From NCBI GenBank assembly GCA_020809705.1, contig CP085830.1, positions 4,092,001 through 4,156,000 of the forward strand: 64,000 nucleotides of DNA. The letters run 5' to 3'. This document shows, piece after piece, positions 12,052 to 21,794 of this stretch. The translations under genes were made by a program, and so were the position numbers. Below the pieces are notes generated by a model. The model was given only the letters and a program-made list of their open reading frames with translations, was not told the origin of the DNA and did no database searches. Within the stretch, counting starts at the first letter, position 1; every line of letters starts with the position of its first letter. Origin of the DNA: Calonectria ilicicola. Taxonomy: Eukaryota; Ascomycota; Sordariomycetes; Hypocreales; Nectriaceae.

Positions 12052-13095
12052 GACGACGAACGTGGGGATTGGTTAGGCGTGGATGAAGATGGCCGCTCTT
12101 GCGATTGTCTCGTCCCAAAATTTTTGGACCCGTCGAAAGGTGTCACGTGATGCACTTATACACAGCCAACCCTCAATGTCAGGGAGATCTTCTTTGCACA
12201 GCTTTCCAAAGTGCCCTGTGTTTTAATAGGTCTTCATATGTACCATTATTCTTTTGCGGTGATAGCAGCTGAACCTCACCTGCTAGCACTGTGGGTGTGT
12301 GAGTTGTTGGTGTTGAAGGCTACCAAAAACTCAATGAAACGCCACCAAGGACGAACACGCATAGGAAATTGGTCCGCAAAGCAGCTATGGCATTAATGAA
12401 GTCATTTATTCATAATTCTAAAGCATTTGTGCTTTCATTTGACATCACCAACTTCATCAAATAGAGAAGAAGCGGTTTGGAGTCGGTTCGAAAGAACCAC
12501 ACCAACTCAAACTAATGAGAATTATCTGCAATGAGCCATTGATTTATGTGGCAGGCTTTGTAATCAAACCTATTCGGCCGCCCGTGCTTTTGTGTAGTAT
12601 CGGCCCGGGATCCGGACATTGATTCCCGATGGTCATGGTCAGCCGGTCGACTACGCAGTCATGTGCAAGAAAGCATCCAGGTCCTGTATCGCAGAGAACG
12701 AAAACAATAGCAGAGCAGCCGTCAAGTGAGAGGTACGTTATTGGAAGCGGGTACGTTGGGGGAACTCTGCCTTGTTGAAGATGATGTTCTATATCCGAGG
12801 GACCCCCGGACCATTGCTGAACCCCAAGTTGCCGTCTATTTAATAATGTAGCCATTACATATGCCTGGTTCCATGCTGTGACCATTTCTTAATTTGTTTG
12901 GCTTACTCCGTTAGGCCGATTATATACTCCGTGGGCCAAAGGGGGCAAGAAAACGGGTGGAGATTCGTGACGTTGATGCGGATCGGAGTGGTGTCTCTGT
13001 GCCCTTTGCGTCATATCACCATCAAATCTAACTTAGAGCCGATTAGGGTTCTTTCTCCAAGCTCCAAATTTCGATTCATAGCTTTGATGCATGTA
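12052..13095. other. Intergenic between OXA1 and MIM1
   Basis: This 1-kb spacer contains the OXA1 promoter (near 12052-12200) and the 3' flank of MIM1. A 113-codon minus frame (12544-12885) exists but shows no domain, membrane or motif signal, so I do not call it. Confidence 0.55.
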
Positions 13096-13551
13096 TTACC
13101 GGTTCCTAAGCTCAATACCAGGTCCGATGGGGTGGGCTCTGCGTCGAGAGAGGGGGAAGACCTATAACAGCGTGTTAGTGCAGCTCCGATTTACATTGAG
13201 TAAAATTCCAGGTTGGTATTTTTTTTTGTCCTTTCTACTCGAAAGACTTCCACATATATGTGATAACCAACAAGTGCAAATTCTCACCTTTGTACCGCCC
13301 CATCCTAGTCTAAATGCAGCTTCGTGAGCAAACAGCTCTCCAAATCCCAACATCATGCCGTTGATAAAAGGTAGCAGCAAGTTGATAGCGGCACCCCTGA
13401 TCAAGGACCAAACGGTTGGTGGCTTATATAAAATAACGGGGGAGTCGGAGGATGGAGACAGTGACACCTCGTCACCTCCGGAATACAGCTCGCTGTCGGA
13501 GCGAAGCGTAACGCCGGACTCGGCAAGGTGGTGGATGGACTCGTCGGACAT
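13096..13551 (-). CDS. MIM1: Mitochondrial outer-membrane import factor Mim1 (Tom13)
   Basis: Two minus-strand exons, 13288-13551 and 13096-13161, encode 109 residues, the usual size of Mim1/Tom13. The N-terminal ~40 residues are acidic and Ser-rich (cytosolic). The single helix spans about residues 52-80 with the family's AAINLLLPFINGMMLGFGEL core, including GxxxG-type spacing, then FAHEAAFRLGW. The second exon supplies VFPLSRR...IGPG, the conserved ending of this family. Mim1 promotes insertion of alpha-helical outer-membrane proteins and Tom import receptors. The intron (126 nt) has a GTGAGA donor and a CTAAC branch site. The start at 13551 is preferred over an in-frame Met at 13686 because it gives a typical length, but the longer form cannot be excluded. 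It is divergent from the p47 gene. Confidence 0.88.
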
Positions 13552-14243
13552 CGGGGCAGAGGTGAGGTTTTGCAAGGGTCGCAAAGGGTTCAAATAGAAT
13601 ACAATAGCCAGCCGCGAAGAATAAAGGCCTGGAGATACTGCGGACAACGACCGAGGGGTGTTTCGACTTTGCGGGAGGGACGCCAAGCTTCACCAAGTGA
13701 CCGAGGGTGGTGGTGATGCGCCAGGCTAGCTTGCGATTGTTTCCCAAAGAATCCTTACGTAAGGCTATAGCGACCAGTCACAGCGAGCGTTGGGCCCGGG
13801 GCATCGGTGGATCGCTGTTCCGGTGGGGTTTGCATCCGCTGTCGCTGTCATGGGGGGCTTTAGGCCGCACGCGCCACCACAGCCACTGTTCTTCGGCAAG
13901 TACGTACCGGCACCCGTTGGTGGGGTCAGTGATCAGTGATGGAAGGTTCGGGGTACGTATCGAAAGAATCGACCCACTGTATTACCACTAGCACTCACAG
14001 CTTGGCTGACGAGGCGACAAGCTGCCTGCCTTACGGCCGACCACTGACGTCTCATCCAACAAAGCATCTGGGGCTTGAACTTGTTCTATCCACCACGTTT
14101 CCCTTTTGCAGCCCTGTGAAGCCTCGCCGACAAATCCTCGGCATCTTCCCAATAGCGACCGACTCTGCGCTTCACTGCGTCCAGATCTCGCCTTTCACAT
14201 CGTTTTCAACCCCTCCAAGTACCCCGCCTCCACCTTCACCAAC
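13552..14243. promoter_or_regulatory. Divergent promoter region MIM1 / p47
   Basis: About 690 bp separate the two divergent starts, so this interval must hold both promoters. The last ~150 bases before 14244 are pyrimidine-rich on the plus strand, as expected for the p47 leader. No separate gene is evident. Confidence 0.5.
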
Positions 14244-15631
14244 ATGACCGACTCAGACGACATCGAGACCAAGGTCAGCCAGTTCGTGGCCATGACCAAT
14301 TCAAGTGCAGAAGATGTATGTCAAGGCCTTTCATTCTTGTAGACCAAGGATGCTCCCAAATTTATATTCCACCCCAGCCCTAACGCGAATGACTAGGCCA
14401 CTCGGTATCTCGAAGCTCACAACTGGGACTCCAATACCGCCGTCGCCGCTTTCTTCGAGGATGCCGATGATGACACATCCGGTCAACCATCTCGATCTCA
14501 GGCAGCGCCTGACAACTACACTGGCCCCCGAACGCTCGATGGCCGCCCTGCGCCTGGAGCTGGCTCCAGCAGCAGCGCTCCCCGCAAGTCCACTGCGCCC
14601 CCCAAGAGAAGGGGCATCGCCACCTTGGGATCCCTTGGAGGTGGATCGCACCATCACGATGATGACGATGATGAAGATGACGATATGGACGAAGACGATG
14701 ACGACGGACGAGGAAATCTGTTTGCCGGGGGTGAAAAGTCCGGGTTGGCGGTGCAGGACCCCAAGCAAGACGGAGGTCCGAACAAGATTATCAATGACAT
14801 ACTAGCCAAGGCCAAGGCGTAAGTTCCCATTTTCAAGTTTCGCTTCCAATTTTGGTCAAGCTAACAGCTAATAGAAATGCTGCGCGACCCAATACTGATC
14901 CCGAGGCGGGTCCTTCTCAGCCGTCACGCTTCCGCGGCACTGGCATGACACTTGGTGGAGAAGGTGTCGAGAGCCGTAGCATTCCCGACCCTCTCGGCCC
15001 TGTTCGATCCAGCAACGCGCAACCCCAGGAGCGCGTGCTTCATATCTGGCAGGACGGCTTCAGCATTGACGATGGAGACCTTCGCCGTTTTGATGACCCA
15101 GCTAACCAAGTTGACCTTCAGATGATCCGATCTGGTCGTGCACCACTGCACCTTATGAACGTGCAACAGGACCAGCCCGTTGATGTGAAGCTCCACCAAC
15201 ATGATGAACCCTACAAGCCCCAGCCCAAGAAATATAAACCATTTGATGGTTCCGGCAGGCGTCTTGGAAGCCCTGTCCCTGGCGATGGCAGCGCAAGTGC
15301 CACCACCTCTTTGAACGCAGCCGTTTCTACATCAGCTCCTGCAGCTACCTCCTCGAGTTCGGGTGGCGCCCCCACCATTGATGCTTCGCAGCCTACTATT
15401 ACGATTCGAATTCAGTTGCCTGACGGAACCCGCTTACCAGCTCGATTCAACTCAACCCACACTCTGGAAGATGTCTACGGCTTCATCCAGAGTGCATCCG
15501 CCGAAACCCGTACACGTTCGTGGGTATTGGTCACGACCTTCCCCAACAAGGAGCATACCGACCGCAGTCTAGTACTCGGAGAAATGCCAGAGTTCAAGAA
15601 GGGCGGTACAGCCGTGGTCAAGTGGACCTGA
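14244..15631 (+). CDS. SHP1: p47/Shp1-type UBA-SEP-UBX cofactor of Cdc48
   Basis: Three exons, 14244-14315, 14397-14818 and 14875-15631, encode 416 residues. In order there is a UBA-like helical N-terminus (about residues 5-48), a basic linker, and a long Asp-rich acidic tract (about 120-142) coded by GAT/GAC/GAA repeats. A first SHP box follows (FRGTGMTLG, ~184-192), then a SEP domain (~218-280), a second SHP box (FDGSGRRLG, ~288-296) and a C-terminal UBX domain (~337-416) with the TFPNK loop. This is the p47/Shp1 architecture: an adaptor that binds Cdc48/p97 through UBX and SHP motifs, with roles in membrane fusion, PP1 regulation and ubiquitin-dependent processing. It converges with GTR1. 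Gene naming follows yeast SHP1/UBX1. Confidence 0.93.
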
Positions 15632-16076
15632 TTGGGTTCTGGTAGCTGGATCGGCGTCAAGGGATTGACAGGTGAGATTTCTGCAAAGGGCATAACATGC
15701 CAGGCCGTGAGATTTGATAGATCAAGGAGAGCCTTTTTGGAAGGAAAGGCCTACGTATGCAAGATAAAACACAGATATAGATGGCTCAGTGAAAGAGCCC
15801 CATCTCACTTGGCAATCAGATACTCAAAGGTAGACATTTAGATCCAACGGTGAATGTGGTCTATAATCACATGGTTGTGTTTCCATACAAACACTGTGAA
15901 GCAACTGTCTAATGATAAATATCCAAAAAATGCACCCCTGCCAACGCCGTTGGTTACCTTTGTATCACATTGGTATCTCGACGCCCAACGCCCAAGTGAA
16001 GATTCGAAACAAACAACAACTCAATAGACTTCCCTCCTCTTTTTAAACTCGGCTCAAGACAAGGTCATGACCCTGG
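15632..16076. other. Intergenic between convergent p47 and GTR1
   Basis: A 445-bp 3'-to-3' spacer; no gene is seen in it. Confidence 0.6.
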
Positions 16077-17209
16077 TCAAGATGCCGTAGCCGTGTGAGC
16101 AGGCTGAGTAACAGGGCCATCGAGGAACTTGAAGTGCTCGATAGCGATCTGGCAGTTCAGCATGGCGGCGTTGAAGCGAGCCTCGCCAGGGGGCAAGACA
16201 ACCATGAGGTAGGTGTTTGTTGTAAATTTGAGAATGAATAGGCTGAAGCGCATGCCAGCCTTGTGCTCCATGCGGATAAACTGCTCGGCGTTGCGGGGGG
16301 TTCCGGTGAAACGAGAGATGCTCTGCTTGAAGTGCTTCATGATGTTGGACATGCGCTCAAGTCGGTCCTCGGTAGGATTGCGGTTGCCTTCGGGGGATGT
16401 CCAGGAGGAGACGGCAAGAAAAGAGGTGCGCTCGAAGAGGAGCAGCTCTTCGGCCTCAATGGCGAGACCCAGGTTGGCCAGGTTGCGCTCGATAACCGCA
16501 AGATTGGGTACGAGGTCGTGGATAATGGAAGCCCAGGCCTTGTAGAGACTCTGGTCCCAGATGGAGGTGGCAAAGGGCGTCAGCTCGATCGACTGCGGGG
16601 CGATGCCGACCGAGTTCGCGTATTCAAACGTCTTCTGGCGGACCAGGCGGATGCGCTCTTCGTAGACGGACTCGCGAGCGGTGGGGACGACAAGATCCAT
16701 CTTGTGGATGAGGATGTAGATCTTGGCCGAGGGGGAGAACTGCAGCAGGGCGGAGAGGATGGAGACGTAGGTGGCCAGGTCGCGGTCGACGTCGCGGGAC
16801 TCAATGTCGAAGACGTAGATGAGGACACCGACGTTGGAGAAGACGTGGACGCGCTGCTGCGAGAGATAGTTTTCCATAAAGGCCTCCTGGCCACCGCAGT
16901 CCCAAAGGTTGAGGGTGAGGTTACCGAGGAACTTGACGTGGGAGAGATCGATGTCGATGGTGGCTCCTCTGGAAGAGAAAACGTTTAGCTCAATGATGAC
17001 AATCTCGAGGGCACGGGGGAAGCTTACAGGCGACGGGTATCGCGGGCGATGTAGTTGCTGAAGATTATGCTGCGCATACTGGACTTGCCAGAGCCCGACT
17101 TGCCCATGAGGAGCACCTTTTTCTTCTTGGGCTTCTTGACCTCGTTGACGATCTCGGCGGGAGGCGCCTGGGTGGGCTCGGCGAGCGGACTGTCGATGTA
17201 GGAAGCCAT
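16077..17209 (-). CDS. GTR1: Rag family GTPase Gtr1 (TORC1 amino-acid signalling)
   Basis: Two minus-strand exons, 17028-17209 and 16077-16968, encode 357 residues. After a Lys-rich lead-in, the P-loop GKSGSGKSS lies at residues 36-44, the G3 motif WDCGGQ at 83-88 and the HKMD base-recognition motif at ~149-152. The C-terminal half is the roadblock-like dimerisation region of Gtr1/RagA. The [15 protein letters not shown] switch region and [20 protein letters not shown] match the RagA/B-Gtr1 branch better than Gtr2. In yeast the Gtr1-Gtr2 heterodimer sits on the vacuole in the EGO complex and signals amino-acid sufficiency to TORC1. Splicing joins CT|A to complete Leu61 with a GTAAGC donor. 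The gene overlaps nothing and shares its upstream side with the tRNA and LPMO region. Confidence 0.93.
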
Positions 17210-17884
17210 GGCTATCGGTGGCTACCTCTGACGGGGGGCACGGAGGAGGGAGACTAGAGGGTTGCCTGCGTATGTAGCAGTGGCTCTTGGATTGGGCGGT
17301 GGTGGTGTTGAAGGTGGAGAGCTCACTGGTGTGGAGGTCACCCGTCCAGGCGTCATGTCATGTACAGTCCGTTATGTGGGGGGGGAGCCTAGCGCGGTGT
17401 ACCAACGAGTCTCAGCCGCCGACCTGGAGTGAAATTGAGTTTTGGGTCAAGGACAATGCCAGTCTACCTAGTGTATAGACTGTGGCTGGATTGGGTCGAC
17501 GTGGTCTGTCTTGTTTTTTTTTTTTTCTCATTGTGCTTATTTTCCTAATGCATTGTGTATCAACCGATTGCGACCCTGACTTAATTCGACCATGCACAAT
17601 GAATGATCGATCAAACGGTGGTCCAACACACCCTCATGCACAAACCGTTATTTATTATCAACTCACGCGACCAGTCATTTCATCAAGAATCAAATATCCA
17701 CAATAAAAATAAACATCCTTTTAGATCCTCATGTAGTCCCAGCTTCTTCCCTCTAATCCTACTCGAGGTCCAGGCCCCAAGTGCAGGGTAGTTGCTTGCC
17801 CCTCTAGGTGGGACTCGCCCGTCCTTAGCCTCATCTGCCCTAGCCCTCAAGATCACATTTACAGCCCATCGCACAACAACAACC
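17210..17884. other. Upstream region of GTR1
   Basis: About 675 bp containing the GTR1 promoter and a T-run at 17514-17526. I see no gene in it. Confidence 0.5.
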
Positions 17885-17974
17885 GGGCGAATGGTTTAGT
17901 GGTATAATACTCCCTTAGCATTGTTCGTCCTACGAATATGGGAGTGGTCCAGGGTTCGATTCCCTGTTCGTCCA
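17885..17974 (+). tRNA. tRNA-Ala(AGC) with an 18-nt intron
   Basis: The cloverleaf reads directly. The acceptor stem GGGCGAA (17885-17891) pairs with TTCGTCC (17967-17973), with the G3:U70 wobble that identifies alanine tRNAs, and the discriminator is A at 17974. The D-arm is TTTAGTGGTATAA-like. The anticodon stem is CTCCC/GGGAG (17910-17914 and 17940-17944), and the T-arm is CAGGG-TTCGATT-CCCTG. The anticodon is AGC at 17917-17919. Between A37 and the last loop base there is an 18-nt insertion (about 17921-17938) in the canonical position for a tRNA intron. Its exact ends could shift by a base. No CCA is encoded. Confidence 0.92.
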
Positions 17975-18465
17975 ACTCAGGTGGTTTAAGCCCACCAACT
18001 ATCCCTTCTTTTTGCGTTTTGACCCAACTTTTTGCTTCTCACGATAGCTTCAGGTTGCATGCTATTTTATACATAATGGTATTCTTCCTCTCAAACGGCA
18101 GTTACCATCCGCTGCATGGCCATTGAACACACATTGGTGTTGGCATGTTAAACATGTAACATGATCAAGTTACTTAGTCCAACCTTTTGTCACAGTCAGA
18201 CGACATATATGATGAGCAACAACCCAAAGACAGACTCTTACAAAAGCACCGTTATGAGTGATTTGAAGGGTCTCGAGTAACTCCCTGTTTCACTTCTTGT
18301 AAACCTGTCCATTCCAACATGGAACCATGGCCACCTATAAATTGCCGAGAAGGTGCTGATCCTCTCGACTTTTTGGAGAGTTGTATAAGTTCCCCATGAC
18401 AAGTGTTTCAGTTGATTAGACATCCAAAACCAACACACCCCTTTGATACCATCCATAACCCAAAG
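17975..18465. other. Intergenic, tRNA to LPMO-like gene
   Basis: About 490 bp. It should hold the RNA polymerase III terminator of the tRNA (a T-run begins near 18007) and the promoter of the next gene. No other gene is seen. Confidence 0.45.
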
Positions 18466-19203
18466 ATGGAAGTCTTTAGGTTCTATACTATGGCCCTCTA
18501 TTTAGCCACATTAATTGTCGGTGCTTTCAGCCACATGCAACTCTCGGTCCCTCCTCCTCTACGGTCCAGGTTCAACCCGTATACCGGGACTGACATAGAC
18601 TATGACATGATTAATCCTCTCCGGCCTGACGGTTCCAACTTTCCTTGTAAGGGATACCACAACCTCCTGGCCACTCCTGAGGGAACGCCAGTCGCGCTTC
18701 TAGATGGCGGCAAGACATACGCTATGAACTTTACCGGACAGGCTATCCACGCCGGCGGCTCCTGCCAAGTATCTCTGTCCGTCGACGGCGGCAAGTCGTT
18801 TCGAGTTCTCCATACCTACATCGGAGCATGCCCTACAACACAGGGTGATAATACACTTCTATTTCGCGTGCCCGCCGATGTGCCGACTTACACTCGCGCG
18901 CTGTTCGCGTGGTCGTGGTTCAACAAGTTGGGCAACCGGGAAATGTACATGAACTGCGCGTCCGTTGATACGAAAGCCGGGGCCGAGGTGGAACAGAACC
19001 CGTTTCTGAGCCGACCGCTCTTGTTCGTGGCCAATGTCGGCAACGGCTGTACCACTGTAGAGTCGACCGAGGTCATGATCCCGAACCCGGGACCGGAGCT
19101 GACTGTAAATAACCCAGCCGCGGTGCCGCCGGTGGGCAATTGCGCGGTCGGGTCCGCGGCTCCGCTTGGCGGATCGACAGCGGATCGGGGCCCGAAGCCG
19201 TAG
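18466..19203 (+). CDS. Secreted LPMO-family protein (AA11-like), no CBM
   Basis: A single exon of 245 residues. Residues 1-22 form a signal peptide; cleavage before His23 would leave an N-terminal His, the first half of the copper histidine brace of lytic polysaccharide monooxygenases. The second His fits at ~95 (AIHAGGSC), and an axial Tyr fits the terminal FAWSWFNKLGNREMYMNCA block (~148-164). Cys residues are spaced for disulfides. Family knowledge: AA11-type enzymes oxidatively cleave chitin, but related fungal secreted proteins of this shape may have other roles. There is no carbohydrate-binding module; the C-terminal ~45 residues are Pro/Gly-rich and probably disordered. Met18466 is chosen over the in-frame Met at 18403 because it gives a clean leader. 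The assignment to AA11 rather than a sister family is uncertain. Confidence 0.75.
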   Translation: MEVFRFYTMALYLATLIVGAFSHMQLSVPPPLRSRFNPYTGTDIDYDMINPLRPDGSNFPCKGYHNLLATPEGTPVALLDGGKTYAMNFTGQAIHAGGSCQVSLSVDGGKSFRVLHTYIGACPTTQGDNTLLFRVPADVPTYTRALFAWSWFNKLGNREMYMNCASVDTKAGAEVEQNPFLSRPLLFVANVGNGCTTVESTEVMIPNPGPELTVNNPAAVPPVGNCAVGSAAPLGGSTADRGPKP

Positions 19204-19773
19204 GACGGGGGAGGCACCGAACCATGTGGTGGCAACGGGGCAAATCCATCAGGAGAAGAATGAAACCAGTGGGAGTGCCCCCATGCATAAGTTCTGGCCA
19301 TGGTTTTTTCTTGCTTTGAATCAGTGCTGAATTTGGAGGGCAAAAAAACATTGATTTTGAGATCCAGCGCAGGGCTTGCGTGATTAGGATTTACGGAAGC
19401 GAATTAATAATCTAATTGAAATTGAATCAGTTTTCCCCCTATAACTTGGATTCTGGATTCACCTTTGTGGAATTATTTATATTGTATAACAGCCTGATTC
19501 AGCGGATGGTTGTTTTAGCATGACTCGGGAACTACGCATTGGCTGCAAGTCACCCATTATGAAGGGATTCTATAACACCACGTTTGGGATGTCCAGATCA
19601 TGGACTTCGTATGCACATGATTTCTCCCCTGCTTGGTGTTGACTGTACATTAAATTCATATCATGTCATAACTAAGGGAGTGAGTAGGCCCTGCCACTAA
19701 TACATATTGAGTAGAGAATCACTGATACATTAAACCAAACTGCAACATTTCCCCCGGTATTGATAAACAGACA
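19204..19773. other. Intergenic between convergent LPMO-like and MDR genes
   Basis: A 570-bp 3'-to-3' spacer; its second half is AT-rich. No gene is seen. Confidence 0.55.
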
Positions 19774-21002
19774 TTAGCATTCATCATCTCCAACACTGCT
19801 ATCCACTTTGACAAGCACTTTCCCCCGAGCATGCAGCCCTCCTAGCTTGGCATACGCCTCCTTTGTCTGATCAAACGACCAGACGCTATCCCTTACGAGA
19901 CGGATGTCCCCAGCACCGAACATATCAATGATGCACTGGCGGTCTTCCAGCGTGGGGCTCATCATAGCGACGGGCACCCAGCGTCGACCGACGCCCCCCA
20001 ACCACCGGGAGACGGGCCACCACTCGTTTAGCTTCATCTGCAGGACGGCGCGCAGGAAATCTGGCACGAAGAAGGTCGGAGGTTTGATTCCGACGGAGGC
20101 ATAGGGACCTGTAGGAATGAGGTAGGAAGGCGAGGCGAGGTATAATGATTGGTGTCCGAGAGTGTCAATGATGCTGTTGAAGGGTTTGGAGGAGAATACA
20201 GATGTTAGATGAGCTGGAAGAGAGTCGTGCTTTGTATAGTCGATGACCTGGCAGTATGTTAGCGGGTTGGGTTCTTTTGATGTGTAGAAGTCATGATGAG
20301 AGGCGAGGTCTTATGATGACAATTCCTTCCGCCCATGATTCCCAAGGCGCATACCTCGTCTGTGCCCAAGCTCTTCACCATGTCTGCATTTTTGCCGCTG
20401 CAGATTCCCACGATGTAGCCACTGTCTCCAAAAATCTTTCGAAGCATTTGAACTACCATGGTACCGATCCCGCCGCTTGCTGCGTTGACCAGGATCCGGT
20501 CACCCTCCTTGGCCCCGGCCGCCTGCACCAGCTCCCATGCAGTCAGGGCCGGCAGCAAGCACCCCGCCGCATCGCCAAAGCTGACGCCGTCCGGCTTGCG
20601 CACCACGTATCGGGCCGGTACGCGGACAAACTCAGCCAGAGCGCCGGTGCCCGTGGGGATAGTGTGGCTGGCCGGCAGCATGGCCGCGACCTTGTCACCC
20701 TTGCTGAAGCGGGGGCTGATGTCGTCTGGGTGCCATACATCAACCACGGTGCCGGAGAAGTCCATCTCGGGCACACATGCGACCTTGCGTATCATGGCGG
20801 GGATGAGCGTCATCTGGAAGATGGCACCTGGATTGAGCCCCGCAAAGGAGGTCTTTATGAGCAGCCATTCCTCGGGCTTGGGGACATCGCTGGGTAGAGG
20901 CAGCGGAGGGGGAAGGGTGGGAGTTGGACGGGTTGTGAGAGACAGGACATCCCACGGCAGGCCACGGCTGCCAATGACCCAGGCTTTTTGTGATGCTGCC
21001 AT
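19774..21002 (-). CDS. MDR-superfamily zinc-independent oxidoreductase (quinone reductase/enoyl reductase-like)
   Basis: Two minus-strand exons, 20355-21002 and 19774-20247, encode 373 residues. The N-terminal GroES-like part shows a PEMDFSGTVVDV block (~79-89) and a KGDKV block. The Rossmann part has the cofactor loop NAASGGIGTMVVQ (~173-185) followed by DYTKHD. The catalytic-zinc Cys/His set and the structural-zinc cysteines of classical alcohol dehydrogenases are absent. This places it with zinc-independent NAD(P)H quinone or enoyl reductases of the medium-chain superfamily. The C-terminus keeps an LGGLHARGKVLVKV ending, typical of that group. Substrate is unknown. The 107-nt intron has a GTATGC donor and a CTAAC branch site. 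The gene lies 3'-to-3' with the LPMO-like gene and head-on behind the flippase, with no clear operon-like partner. Confidence 0.82.
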
Positions 21003-21794
21003 TGCCTGCTGTGATAGTGGTGACGACGGCAGTTTGGTATTAGTCGAACGGTGGAACCGGTACGGCTCTAATAAACAATATGCCCAGGTAAAAAAAAGAG
21101 AGACACCTTTTTTGAGGCACTTGATACCCTTCTGCCCTCTAGCGAACAACTATCCTTATGAACGAAATACGAAATGCGTCTGCCTGACCAGAGCTGAAAA
21201 GAAGTGTGACCCGCACCCGCCGCCAAGCCTCTGTGGCTTGCAATGGTCTAAGACCAACCATGTCTCCTCGTGTATGTGCGTGTGCATGTGTGTGTGTGTG
21301 CGACCATTGTTTACGAACCAGTTGTTAAAAATTGTAAAGCCCAAATGACTTGAGCCTATAGTAGCGCTGTGTCCTTGCATCAAGACCAGAAAACGAATGG
21401 GCTAGCGTCCAGACTAATAAATATGTGTACGTGTATTGGTTTGGACATGAAGCATGGTCTAACAAAGAGTAAATTAAAAAAAAACCAGTCATAAATACGT
21501 TGTATGTTTCATTTCGCGAGGTGAATTAAAATATTGAAAATAATAAGATACCTGTATTGCTTCTCAAAGTGATACTTAGACTAGTTCCATAAACATATCA
21601 TCGTGAACCCCCAACACCAAACCGTCGATCCGCCAGACGCCGCGCCGCCCAAACAAGCCCCAAGCTATGGATAAAAACCATAAAGCAGGCAGGCAATCAT
21701 ATACAAGAGTGCCCATTACACATAAAGAATAAATAGGATAAGAGACTCAGACTCTGACCTTTTGCCCATTCCACGTCTCTCATTACAGGCAAAT
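21003..21794. other. Intergenic upstream of the MDR gene
   Basis: About 790 bp between the MDR start and the 3' end of the flippase gene, locally AT-rich around 21420-21560, with a GT-rich tract at 21268-21303. No gene is evident. Confidence 0.5.

Noticed and set aside
12544..12885. 113-codon minus-strand ORF between OXA1 and MIM1
   Set aside because: No domain, leader or membrane pattern is visible, and its length is unremarkable for chance.
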